Part shown: one piece after another, positions 14,072 to 21,096 of the stretch
Position numbering within the stretch: position 1 is the stretch's first letter
Layout of the letters: each line of letters begins with the position of its first letter
From: CAYQQR01 sp964420035
Lineage (GTDB): Bacteria > Bacteroidota > Bacteroidia > Bacteroidales > SM23-62
Direction: 5' to 3'
Assembly: GCA_964420035.1 (NCBI GenBank)
Contig: CAYQQR010000057.1
Coordinates: 1-21,105 of the forward strand
Length of the DNA stretch: 21,105 nt
Notes under the pieces: model-generated
Told to the model about the DNA's origin: nothing
The model's input: the letters and a program-made list of their open reading frames with translations, nothing else
Database searches by the model: none
Position numbers and translations under genes: made by a program

Positions 14072-14515
14072 TTATTGGTTTTCTTTCGTTTCTTTGTTTG
14101 CTTTTTCCTCTTCTTCTTTCTTAAAATTTTTCATTGCTATTGCAGTAAGATCAATAAGATTAGCATTTCTTTCTTCCAAAGTTTTAACCATTTCGTTTAG
14201 TTTTAGAACGGTTTTGGCCATCTCATTTTTATCCTGCTCTAATTTGCTTACCTGCTCCTTCAACTCATCGACTTCTTCTTTTTCCGCAAGGAACATTGGC
14301 CCCTGACCGGTAAAAAGATATGTGGGATTAACATTGAAATTCTTTATCAACTCAATCACTGCTTTTGTACTGATTAGTGCTTCCCCATCCAATGTTGCAG
14401 ATAGCTGAGAAGTTGAGGAATATCCCATAGCTTTGGCAAAGGCTGTCCGTTTAATACCCTGGTCAACTATGGTTCTGTATATTCTGGAGAAATTTTGTTG
14501 GATGTTAAAATTCAT
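14072..14515 (-). CDS. HTH (phage-repressor-like) regulator with C-terminal coiled coil
   Basis: A 147-residue protein. Residues 1-75 resemble the N-terminal DNA-binding domain of Bacteroidota phage-type repressors: FAKAMGYSSTSQLSATLDGE as the helix-turn-helix, then I-E-L-I-K-N-F-N-V-N-P-T-Y-L-F-T-G-Q-G-P-M-F. Instead of the S24 peptidase domain often found after this element, residues 80-125 are a heptad-patterned coiled coil (VDELKEQVSKLEQDKNEMAK and on), probably for dimerisation, and the tail is Lys/Glu-rich. With no S24 domain it is unlikely to be cleaved in the SOS response. Its promoter is overlapped by two GTAA-N4/5-TTAC palindromes, indicating autoregulation. It is downstream of, and on the same strand as, the DUF262/UvrD operon but has its own promoter, so it may be the island's transcriptional controller. 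Confidence 0.82.
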   Translation of the reverse strand: MNFNIQQNFSRIYRTIVDQGIKRTAFAKAMGYSSTSQLSATLDGEALISTKAVIELIKNFNVNPTYLFTGQGPMFLAEKEEVDELKEQVSKLEQDKNEMAKTVLKLNEMVKTLEERNANLIDLTAIAMKNFKKEEEEKANKETKENQ

Positions 14516-14518
14516 ATA

Positions 14519-14563
14519 AGTAATATATTACTCAAATATAGTAATTTGTAATAATATTACAAA
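14519..14563 (-). promoter_or_regulatory. HTH gene promoter with two overlapping operators
   Basis: On the minus strand -33 TTTG (14560-14563) and -7 TATATTTG (14533-14540) are exactly 19 nt apart, a very good match to the Bacteroidota promoter. One palindrome, GTAATAATATTAC (14548-14560), fills the space between the two elements. A second, AGTAATATATTACT (14519-14532, 14-bp perfect), immediately follows the -7 element at the start of transcription. Occupancy of either site would block polymerase, the classic layout of a self-repressing gene. Confidence 0.85.
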
Positions 14564-14641
14564 AAAATACAGGTAACTAAATACTTTATTAATAAATTTA
14601 CTTCAATATGATTATTAGGCCATATTATTGACCCTAAGACT

Positions 14642-16474
14642 TCAGAATAAAGTCAGCTCATCTCCATTTTCATCACTTTCCAGAAAAATTCCTTCCTCTT
14701 CTACTACTTGACCCCGCACTATTTCTTTGCCCATAGCTTGTTCAATCTTTTGAAGGATCCGTTCTTTACGGTCATTAAAGAAACCCTGGAAATTATCATC
14801 ATACATCAGTTCGGGATTTACAACATGAGATTCCAGAATGTTGTTAAATTCTTCATCAGATACCCCGGCATGCTTTTTTAGCCGATCTAAATATTTACTG
14901 GGTGCATCACCACTTACAATGCGGTTTGTTCGACCGGATAATGGGGTTTTATTAATGATGCAGTCGAAATCATCTCTGGGAATATTATTTCTCTGGCACC
15001 AGGCAACCGGGAAAATATGATGGATATCGATGGATTCTGAGAAATATGTGCTGAAATCAATCTTGGTCGCTGAGAGCCAGTCTCTGGTGTTTTCATCCAT
15101 CAGAATAGCATACACTCCTTTGTACGCAGCACTGTTTCTTGTTCGAAGTGTATGAAGGCGAGAGGGTGAAAAATTGGCATCATAGATCGTTTTAGGTTCC
15201 GGTTCATTTGCTGTTATCCAATCTACCACCTGAATCATATCCAAGGCATACCTGGTTTCATTTGCTGAACCATATAGCTCACCAAATACACCACACCAAA
15301 ACCATCGCATTAACTTCGCTTTGTTACCCATATTATCAATCTCATTCCCAAGCTGTGCAAGAATTGCAGCCATTGGAACCAATTGGGTTGAATAGGGTAC
15401 ATCTCTTGAATTGAAGATATGGTTTTCAACCAGGATTTTGGATGCTTTTATGAACCCTGATACAATTTGATCACGGTATCTTGTGTAATCTGTCAAAGAA
15501 AGATTCAGCATTTCCTTCCTTTTCGCACTAACTGCTGGGAGATTATCATCCTGACCCTGTGATTCCTGTGTCTTTCTTCGTTGATAAGTGGAGAAAAGAG
15601 TTATGGCCTGGATCACATCAATATTGCTGGTTTTGTCGAGTACTTTAAATGGTTTAAAGTCTGTCTTGATCTTATTCCAGTCATTTTTCAAGTCAAATTC
15701 TTCTGATGCAAATGATGCCGTCAGCAATTCAAAGACAGAAAGAGATACACCTCCGGTATTGACCTTCTCAAAAACCTGACAAACTGCTTCTTTCGGATTG
15801 ATCTTCTTCATTTCAATCACCGGAAGCATATAATGATTGAAACTATTGATCACTTTTTCTTCAAATGCATCCCAGAACTCTGACTTCTCACTGCCGTAAT
15901 GCCAGAATTTGTTGAATCCTTTCCTCCAAACACTGTATTCATCTATCATCCAAACCGGATACATCAGATTCTCATACTCTGCTTCACGATTTGAGAGATC
16001 AAGTACGATGTCACGACCAATGTTTTCAGTAATGATTTTATTTTCGTTTATAGAAAAGATAGCCTCCTCAAGATCCGTGTCAGAATCCATAGCCTTTTCC
16101 ATATCGATATAATACCATCTCTTTATTTCATACCCTTTAGCATTCTTTGTCTTAACAACCTCATTGGCAATTATTGCTTGATATAGTGATGTTAAACGCT
16201 GTTGTCCGTCAAGAATTAGTAATTCTGGTTCCCGGCCATTTGCTTCAGGAGCACCTTCAACCGGCTTTGTTTTAAACCGGATCGATTCATTCCCCGTTTC
16301 CAATAGCATAACAGCACCAATTGGGAATGATTTAGCCACACTTGCCAATATCCCTTTTATCCGGTTATCATCCCAAACCCATCCCCGCTGAAAATCGGGA
16401 AGCTGGATCTTTCCATCATGGATGTTGTTTAAGATTTCGTATAAACTGGTTTTTTTTGAGTCAAAGGTTTCCAT
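14642..16474 (-). CDS. DUF262 + HNH (DUF1524-like) nuclease, GmrSD/SspE-like
   Basis: A 610-residue protein. The N-terminal DUF262 (ParB/sulfiredoxin-like NTPase) domain shows I-Q-L-P-D-F-Q-R-G-W-V-W (residues 23-34) and I-L-D-G-Q-Q-R-L-T-S-L-Y (87-98). The DGQQR box is the nucleotide-binding signature of GmrSD and SspE. A long helical middle follows. The C-terminal HNH-type domain has I-H-H-I-F-P (484-489), then I-I-N-K-T-P-L-S-G-R-T-N, with the N and R expected of DUF1524 nucleases. In known members NTP binding gates DNA cleavage, sensing modified phage DNA (GmrSD) or host phosphorothioation (SspE). It is the last of three co-directional genes, 23 bp after the UvrD-like helicase, which suggests the effector of a modification-linked defence operon. 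Confidence 0.88.
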   Translation of the reverse strand: METFDSKKTSLYEILNNIHDGKIQLPDFQRGWVWDDNRIKGILASVAKSFPIGAVMLLETGNESIRFKTKPVEGAPEANGREPELLILDGQQRLTSLYQAIIANEVVKTKNAKGYEIKRWYYIDMEKAMDSDTDLEEAIFSINENKIITENIGRDIVLDLSNREAEYENLMYPVWMIDEYSVWRKGFNKFWHYGSEKSEFWDAFEEKVINSFNHYMLPVIEMKKINPKEAVCQVFEKVNTGGVSLSVFELLTASFASEEFDLKNDWNKIKTDFKPFKVLDKTSNIDVIQAITLFSTYQRRKTQESQGQDDNLPAVSAKRKEMLNLSLTDYTRYRDQIVSGFIKASKILVENHIFNSRDVPYSTQLVPMAAILAQLGNEIDNMGNKAKLMRWFWCGVFGELYGSANETRYALDMIQVVDWITANEPEPKTIYDANFSPSRLHTLRTRNSAAYKGVYAILMDENTRDWLSATKIDFSTYFSESIDIHHIFPVAWCQRNNIPRDDFDCIINKTPLSGRTNRIVSGDAPSKYLDRLKKHAGVSDEEFNNILESHVVNPELMYDDNFQGFFNDRKERILQKIEQAMGKEIVRGQVVEEEGIFLESDENGDELTLF

Positions 16475-16497
16475 TGTTTTAATCTTTGTTAAATAAG

Positions 16498-18210
16498 TTA
16501 GGTGATGTCAGCACTTTTTTTATAACCTGAGTCATCAATATATTTTTTGGGAATCGTAGCGAGGAATGTTGACTTTTTAAAAGATTCAACCCATTTGCCA
16601 TCAGGTGTTTTTGGTGCGTTAAGCCACCTGTTTGAAATAATATGGCACTGTTTCCTTGTTCTTGTCAAAGCGACAATGAACTTACAACATTCTATATCTT
16701 TTACTTCATAATCATTGTCATATTTTGGCATTGAACCATCATTTGCCCCAATAATGAAGACATGGCCTCCTGATAATCCCTTACTTCCTTCAAATGTTCT
16801 TAGGAGAATAGTTGGTTCTTCCGGATCTTGTTCTATCGGTTCTTCCTCCTCAGCAGGTGAAAAGAAGTTTATTATATGATCTGCATCTCTTGGAAATCTG
16901 GCTTTAATTGTGCGTTTCTCAAGATTTGAGAATTCCCTTGATTCTTGTTTTACGACCTTAATTAAGTTAATAATTTCAAGAATAGATTGTTTAAATTCTT
17001 CATCAAGTAAATCACTGAATGTGGTTAAGTTCCGAGATTCGATGACAATCGTTTTTAAAGTAATACCGGTTAACAACTCGCCAGTTATTATTCGCCAACC
17101 AAGATTAGAATTTTCATCTCTTACAAGCATTTTTATTCCATCAAGAATTTTACTTTGGTCCTCCTGTGATTTTGTGTCAAATTGAATCTGTGGATAGTTC
17201 CTATCAAGTTTCTTTTTTAATTCTGATAAATAATGTCTTTGGCCAATGATTAAGACAGTGGGATATGACGAATCCTGATTATTTGATTCAATAATTTCAC
17301 CATTGGGAATCTTTTGTATCTCTTTATCAATGTATTTTGCAATTGTTGCAATAACCGGAACCTCAATAACCTTTATCTTTGGATAAAGTCTATTTGTTTC
17401 TTCGTTTCCATTTGAAAAAGGAAAGAATGATTTCTCCAACCTATCTTCTAAACCACCTTTTTCGATTACATCTTCAATAAAAGCATTAGTTGCATTGACG
17501 ACTACCGCTGGACATCGACTGCAATATGGTAGTTCAAATTTATCAAAATCACCTGAGGTATGCCGTTCTCTTAAATAATCTGGGGATGATGATCTTCCTT
17601 CATAAATTGCCTGGTCATCATCTCCTGCAATTAATATCGGTCCTTTCTTTTCAATTTCTTTAAGAAATTCAACTTCAAGTAGATTGAAATCCTGGTATTC
17701 GTCAACAATTATCTGGTCATACTCCTCAAGAATTGAATCATCCTCTTTCAATAATTGGTATAGCCGATATACAGAATCATCAAATGAGAGATATTCATAA
17801 TAATCACCCCTTGTTAAAAAGAATGCAATATCCGGGGCATCTTCCTCTAAGTTTCGAAACTTTGTTTCAAAATCGCTATAATTATAATCGAGAAGTATGG
17901 CATCCTCTTGGATTATTTCCGGAAGTTTTGGGTAAATATCAACCTTTCCCTGTTGCTCATGTAAAATTCGTTTACAAAACGCGTGAAAAGTTTTCACTTC
18001 GGCCATATCGCCCATCTCAATGGCAATATCATCAACTAATTTTCGAATGAATGATAATATAAGGTAATTGCCTGGTCCCAGATGTTTGAGAATTTGTTTA
18101 AACGTGTATGTTTTACCTGTGCAAGGGCCAGCGACTATCAATTTCTTCTTAGAATCTGACTCCAGAATCAGATCCAAATATCTTTCACGTTCTTCGGTCT
18201 GCGTTGGCAT
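16498..18210 (-). CDS. UvrD/Rep-like superfamily 1 helicase
   Basis: A 570-residue SF1A helicase with motifs in order: Walker A VAGPCTGKTYT (residues 26-36; Cys replaces the usual Gly but GKT is intact), TFHAFC (74-79), motif II D-E-Y-Q-D-F (170-175), motif III I-A-G-D-D-D-Q-A-I-Y (194-203), motif V R-T-F-E-G-S-K-G-L-S-G-G and motif VI V-A-L-T-R-T-R near the end. It is shorter than housekeeping UvrD (over 700 residues), closer in size to the Gabija subunit GajB, and probably lacks much of subdomain 2B. ATG 18210 lies 12 bp after the methyltransferase-remnant stop, and the DUF262 nuclease follows 23 bp after its own stop. It probably translocates on or senses DNA for that nuclease. Confidence 0.9.
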   Translation of the reverse strand: MPTQTEERERYLDLILESDSKKKLIVAGPCTGKTYTFKQILKHLGPGNYLILSFIRKLVDDIAIEMGDMAEVKTFHAFCKRILHEQQGKVDIYPKLPEIIQEDAILLDYNYSDFETKFRNLEEDAPDIAFFLTRGDYYEYLSFDDSVYRLYQLLKEDDSILEEYDQIIVDEYQDFNLLEVEFLKEIEKKGPILIAGDDDQAIYEGRSSSPDYLRERHTSGDFDKFELPYCSRCPAVVVNATNAFIEDVIEKGGLEDRLEKSFFPFSNGNEETNRLYPKIKVIEVPVIATIAKYIDKEIQKIPNGEIIESNNQDSSYPTVLIIGQRHYLSELKKKLDRNYPQIQFDTKSQEDQSKILDGIKMLVRDENSNLGWRIITGELLTGITLKTIVIESRNLTTFSDLLDEEFKQSILEIINLIKVVKQESREFSNLEKRTIKARFPRDADHIINFFSPAEEEEPIEQDPEEPTILLRTFEGSKGLSGGHVFIIGANDGSMPKYDNDYEVKDIECCKFIVALTRTRKQCHIISNRWLNAPKTPDGKWVESFKKSTFLATIPKKYIDDSGYKKSADIT

Positions 18211-18222
18211 AATTGGAATTTT

Positions 18223-18744
18223 TTAATCAAACAACCCCCCATACCCTCTTTCCGGCTCATTCACCTGGTTTGTTTTTGTTTTACTTTTTGTTGTTTTCTT
18301 ATTCCCGGATTTCTTATCCCACAATCCGGCCTTTACCTCTTCCTCATGGATCTTATGGTTGAGTTCCAGAAGGCGTTTTAAAACTTCTTTTCGGGCATCA
18401 GGATGGATGGTGAAACGGATCCGGTCATTTTCTGGCAGGTAATCCATTTCGTAGAAATCATGTTTCAATTCAATATATTGCCACCCATACGCTTTAAGGA
18501 CCATCTTATCCATTTGGATATGCAATTCACGAAGCTGTAAGATGCCTGATATAGCTCCTTCGAATGTGCACGTATTATCAGTTTTCTTTATATAATTCCA
18601 AAGGTTCCAAACTTCCTTCCCATATTTTCGCTCAATATATATTTTATCACTATTGAGAATATCCATTATATCAATATCCTTGTGAAGTATATTTGAGTGA
18701 AAATAGTTGTATATCTTAGTAATGCCTAATGCGAGTGATTGCAT
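18223..18744 (-). CDS. C-terminal remnant of a large Eco57I/PglX-like DNA methyltransferase
   Basis: The 173 residues from ATG 18744 lack any methyltransferase catalytic motif but match the conserved tail of large Eco57I/PglX-type enzymes. They show G-I-T-K-I-Y-N-Y-F-H, then L-R-E-L-H-I-Q-M-D-K-M-V-L-K-A-Y-G-W, and I-H-P-D-A-R-K-E-V-L-K-R-L-L-E-L-N-H. The frame stays open and homologous upstream to about 18801 (R-E-L-D-T-I-G-E-K-F-I-E-I-R-K-R-L), so the annotated Met is internal. It then meets TAA at 18802-18804 inside a 41-bp repeat that starts at 18792. The gene has therefore lost its catalytic front, at least at this position. It lies 12 bp ahead of the UvrD-like gene. A Lys/Thr-rich linker and L-F-D end close the protein. 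Confidence 0.75.
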   Translation of the reverse strand: MQSLALGITKIYNYFHSNILHKDIDIMDILNSDKIYIERKYGKEVWNLWNYIKKTDNTCTFEGAISGILQLRELHIQMDKMVLKAYGWQYIELKHDFYEMDYLPENDRIRFTIHPDARKEVLKRLLELNHKIHEEEVKAGLWDKKSGNKKTTKSKTKTNQVNEPERGYGGLFD

Positions 18745-18791
18745 TAATCTTTTCCGAATTTCAATGAATTTTTCACCAATGGTATCTAATT

Positions 18792-18832
18792 CTCTATGGG
18801 GTTAGTTCCCCGAAGCTCTGCTTCGAGAAGAA
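18792..18832. repeat. 41-bp REP-like repeat, copy 1 (breakpoint of methyltransferase)
   Basis: This is identical over 41 bases to 21056-21096, in the same orientation. Inside is the hairpin CGAAGC-TCT-GCTTCG (18811-18825), preceded by GGGG-TTAGTT-CCCC (18798-18811). Reading the minus strand, the methyltransferase homology ends within or just before this copy. The bases before both copies are also alike (CTAATT versus CTAAT). Confidence 0.9.
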
Positions 18833-18850
18833 GTATTAATTTTGTTAATA

Positions 18851-18871
18851 CCTCGTGGCTCTGCCGCGAGG
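18851..18871. repeat. Second hairpin of the same TCT-loop type
   Basis: CCTCGTGGC - TCT - GCCGCGAGG forms a 9-bp stem with one T-G wobble and the same TCT loop as the hairpin at 18811-18825. It ends a few bases from the stop of the 121-residue HTH protein and could also act as that gene's 3' hairpin, although it lacks a T run on the minus strand. The shared loop suggests both hairpins belong to one REP-like family. Confidence 0.65.
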
Positions 18872-18875
18872 TAGT

Positions 18876-19241
18876 TTATTTAAGGATATCAGGTTTTGAT
18901 AATCTTTCAGGAACCAATGTTGGCAGATCCGGATCGTTTCTTATTTCTTTTTCCAAAGCATTCAATTTTGCAAGAGGGGAAGGTTTTCCGAAATTATCTT
19001 TCAAAGCCATTGATAATTCAATTTTATCATCACCGGTATATTTGGGCAATTTCTTTTTCCTGACTTTATACCCAAATCGAATCCTGGTCCAGTGTCCCCT
19101 CTCGGGGACGGGTATATTTTTTCGAACACAAATTTTACGTAGTCCAACATCAGAGATATTATACCTCTTTGCAATTTTACTGATTGGTTCCGACCATACC
19201 ATATTGTACAATTCGGTGCGAGTGAATGTTTGTTTTATCAT
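18876..19241 (-). CDS. Short HTH protein, probably C-terminally truncated
   Basis: A 121-residue basic protein beginning with F-T-R-T-E-L-Y-N-M-V-W-S-E-P-I-S-K-I-A. It continues with a helix-turn-helix reading KRYNISDVGLRKICVRKNIP and V-P-E-R-G-H-W. This W-x-x-P-x-x-x-x-A-x-x-Y-x-I-S-D-x-G-L-x-K-x-C...IP-x-P-x-x-G-x-W arrangement is the N-terminal part of a widespread uncharacterised family whose members, as I recall, run to some 300 residues or more. Here the protein stops at L-S-K-P-D-I-L-K, a few bases before a REP-like hairpin, so the rest was probably lost at that junction. It lies divergently from abiEi, sharing the spacer that holds the 58-bp duplication. Its function is unknown; DNA binding is an inference from the HTH. 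Confidence 0.7.
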   Translation of the reverse strand: MIKQTFTRTELYNMVWSEPISKIAKRYNISDVGLRKICVRKNIPVPERGHWTRIRFGYKVRKKKLPKYTGDDKIELSMALKDNFGKPSPLAKLNALEKEIRNDPDLPTLVPERLSKPDILK

Positions 19242-19267
19242 AATTGAATTACTTTAGGTGGTTATTT

Positions 19268-19389
19268 ATATTTGTTATCCTTGTATTAGCATTTTATATA
19301 TAATTGGGCGATAATAAATGTGAATATAATTATATTTATTATCTTTGTATTAGCATTAAATATATAATAGAGCGATAATAAATGTGAAT
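19268..19389. repeat. Duplicated 58-bp leader upstream of abiEi
   Basis: Two direct copies, 19268-19325 and 19332-19389, lie 64 bases apart and match at 52 of 58 positions. Each has TTGTATTAGCATT, an AT-rich TATATAAT core, then a perfectly conserved GCGATAATAAATGTGAAT. The second copy runs into the abiEi start. AbiEi proteins are known to repress their own operon by binding repeats in the promoter, so these are likely doubled operator/promoter units. A clear -7 TAnnTTTG is not visible. Confidence 0.75.
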
Positions 19390-19392
19390 CTT

Positions 19393-20205
19393 ATGAAAAG
19401 TGAATTGAGTTGGGATATAATTAAACGATTTTCAGGGACTAACCAGGATTGTTTTTCCTTTCAAGATATATTAAGAGAATATCCTAATATACATAAAGTC
19501 CAATTATCAAAAATCCTATCAGGAATGGTAGACAAAGGCATGCTGATAAAGCTTAATCGTAACCTTTATCATATTGTACCATCAAATATGGATGCTGAAA
19601 CATATATACCAGATTGGCATCTTGTGGCCAAATACCTTATGAAAGGCAAAGTCTATTACATTGGTTATTATTCTGCCATGCAGATGCATGGATTGATAAC
19701 TCAGCCGAGTTTAAAAGAAATAATCGTCACAAATCAGCAGATCAAACCTTCTGTAAAGACAATCCGGGGGGTCGAATTTCAATTTGTATACCATACTAAA
19801 GTAAGATTCTTCGGGTATAAAAACACCTGGATTAATCAACATGAGAAGGTTTCTGTAAGTGAATTAGAAAAAACAATCGTTGATGCTGTCTCAAAGCCAA
19901 ATTTATGTGGCGGAATAACTGAAGTTGCGAAGGCAATATACGAGTCAAGAACAAAGATTGACCAGCAGAGGTTATTTGATTATCTGACACGAAATAAAAT
20001 GCAGGTGGCAAAAAAAAGATACTTGTTTCTTTCGGATTTGCTCGGTTTAGAGTGGTCATCGTATCATGAGAGCATTATGAATAATCTGGGTTCCGGATAT
20101 CCCTTATTAGATACAACCGGCTTGGATCAGGGTCGATGGGACTCTAAATTTGGGTTAAGAATAAACGTTGATATAGATACCATTAAAAATTCAATCTACA
20201 CATGA
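19393..20205 (+). CDS. abiEi: AbiEi antitoxin / autorepressor
   Basis: About 270 residues. The N-terminal winged helix (FSFQDILREYPNIHKVQLSK, then I-L-S-G-M-V-D-K-G-M-L-I-K-L-N-R-N-L-Y-H) is the AbiEi DNA-binding domain. The larger C-terminal antitoxin domain shows Y-Y-I-G-Y-Y-S-A-M-Q-M-H-G-L, I-I-V-T-N-Q and V-S-E-L-E-K-T-I-V-D-A, all typical of the family. AbiE is a type IV toxin-antitoxin and abortive-infection module. I prefer ATG 19393; an in-frame GTG at 19384 lies inside the 58-bp repeat and would add three residues. Its stop overlaps the abiEii start by four bases (ATGA), so translation is coupled. The duplicated leader suggests self-repression. Confidence 0.93.
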   Translation: MKSELSWDIIKRFSGTNQDCFSFQDILREYPNIHKVQLSKILSGMVDKGMLIKLNRNLYHIVPSNMDAETYIPDWHLVAKYLMKGKVYYIGYYSAMQMHGLITQPSLKEIIVTNQQIKPSVKTIRGVEFQFVYHTKVRFFGYKNTWINQHEKVSVSELEKTIVDAVSKPNLCGGITEVAKAIYESRTKIDQQRLFDYLTRNKMQVAKKRYLFLSDLLGLEWSSYHESIMNNLGSGYPLLDTTGLDQGRWDSKFGLRINVDIDTIKNSIYT

Positions 20206-21029
20206 TAAAGCCAGGAGAGTTAAGCAAAATAGCTAATAAAGAATCTGTCAGGCCACAACAGATTGAAAAGGATTACATTAACTCATGGATACTGTGGGGC
20301 ATTTATAATAATGATCTATTGAAAGATGCTTTAATTTTCAAAGGTGGTACCTGCATAAAAAAGGTTCATATTGAAGATTACAGGTATTCTGAAGATTTGG
20401 ATTTCACTCTGCACCCGGATTTAGAGCAAAAGGTTTCGAATGATGAATTATATGCTGCATTCGATCAGGTTTTTGAAGAAATAAATGAAGCGGCCAATAT
20501 AGACCTCTCCATACCGGAGGATTCTAAAGAAGTACATGAATCGGGAGGGATTAAATTCTTCATAGATTATGTTGGTCCATTAGGTGGAAGAGGAGATCAT
20601 ATTAAAACAGATATTTCAAAAGGAGAAAAGCTTGAATTCGAAGTCGAACAATTAAATCTGCTGAATCGGTATTCGGATCTTGCTGAAGAAAATGAATTAA
20701 CCATCCAATGCTACGGATTGGAAGAGATTGTTATTGAAAAGATGGCTGCCCTTATGGGTAGAACTATACCAAGAGACTTATATGATTTTGAATATTTGAC
20801 AAATACGGAGGGGATTGAATTGCAGGTTTTATATTATGAATTTCAAAGCAAAGCTGAACATAAGGGACACAATCCGGCAGAATTTATCCAAAAGGTAACC
20901 GAAAAGGAAAAAAACTTTGAGAAAGCATGGACTGAAAATCTTAGCAATCAAATCAAGGATTTAAGGAAGTTCAAAGATGTTTGGAGAGACTTCCAGAAAC
21001 AGCTTCGGAAATTTGAAAAATGCACATGA
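20202..21029 (+). CDS. abiEii: AbiEii nucleotidyltransferase toxin
   Basis: A 275-residue DNA polymerase-beta-like nucleotidyltransferase. Motif I is F-K-G-G-T-C-I-K-K (46-54) and motif II Y-S-E-D-L-D-F (62-68), with catalytic Asp66 and Asp67-region acids. An earlier Q-Q-I-E-K-D-Y and the later E-I-V-I-E-K-M-A-A-L and P-R-D-L-Y-D-F motifs complete the AbiEii pattern. All key residues and full length are present, so the toxin looks active. Members transfer nucleotides to RNA (tRNA in the studied MenT relatives) to arrest growth during phage infection. It is co-transcribed with abiEi through a four-base overlap. The gene ends 26 bp before the second 41-bp repeat, so the pair is neatly enclosed. 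Confidence 0.94.
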   Translation: MIKPGELSKIANKESVRPQQIEKDYINSWILWGIYNNDLLKDALIFKGGTCIKKVHIEDYRYSEDLDFTLHPDLEQKVSNDELYAAFDQVFEEINEAANIDLSIPEDSKEVHESGGIKFFIDYVGPLGGRGDHIKTDISKGEKLEFEVEQLNLLNRYSDLAEENELTIQCYGLEEIVIEKMAALMGRTIPRDLYDFEYLTNTEGIELQVLYYEFQSKAEHKGHNPAEFIQKVTEKEKNFEKAWTENLSNQIKDLRKFKDVWRDFQKQLRKFEKCT

Positions 21030-21055
21030 TTGGAGCCATTTTGGGTTGAACTAAT

Positions 21056-21096
21056 CTCTATGGGGTTAGTTCCCCGAAGCTCTGCTTCGAGAAGAA
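21056..21096. repeat. 41-bp REP-like repeat, copy 2
   Basis: This is a perfect same-orientation match to 18792-18832, including the hairpin CGAAGC-TCT-GCTTCG (21075-21089). It lies just beyond the abiEii stop and nearly at the window edge. The two copies bracket a 2.2-kb segment with abiEi, abiEii and the truncated HTH gene. The sequence after copy 2 (AAATTAAAT) differs from that after copy 1, so the identity ends sharply. Confidence 0.9.

Noticed and set aside
16498..18210. Assigning the UvrD-like gene to a Gabija system as GajB.
   Set aside because: Gabija needs an adjacent GajA (ATPase-TOPRIM). Here the neighbours are a methyltransferase remnant and a DUF262-HNH protein, and no OLD/TOPRIM gene is present.
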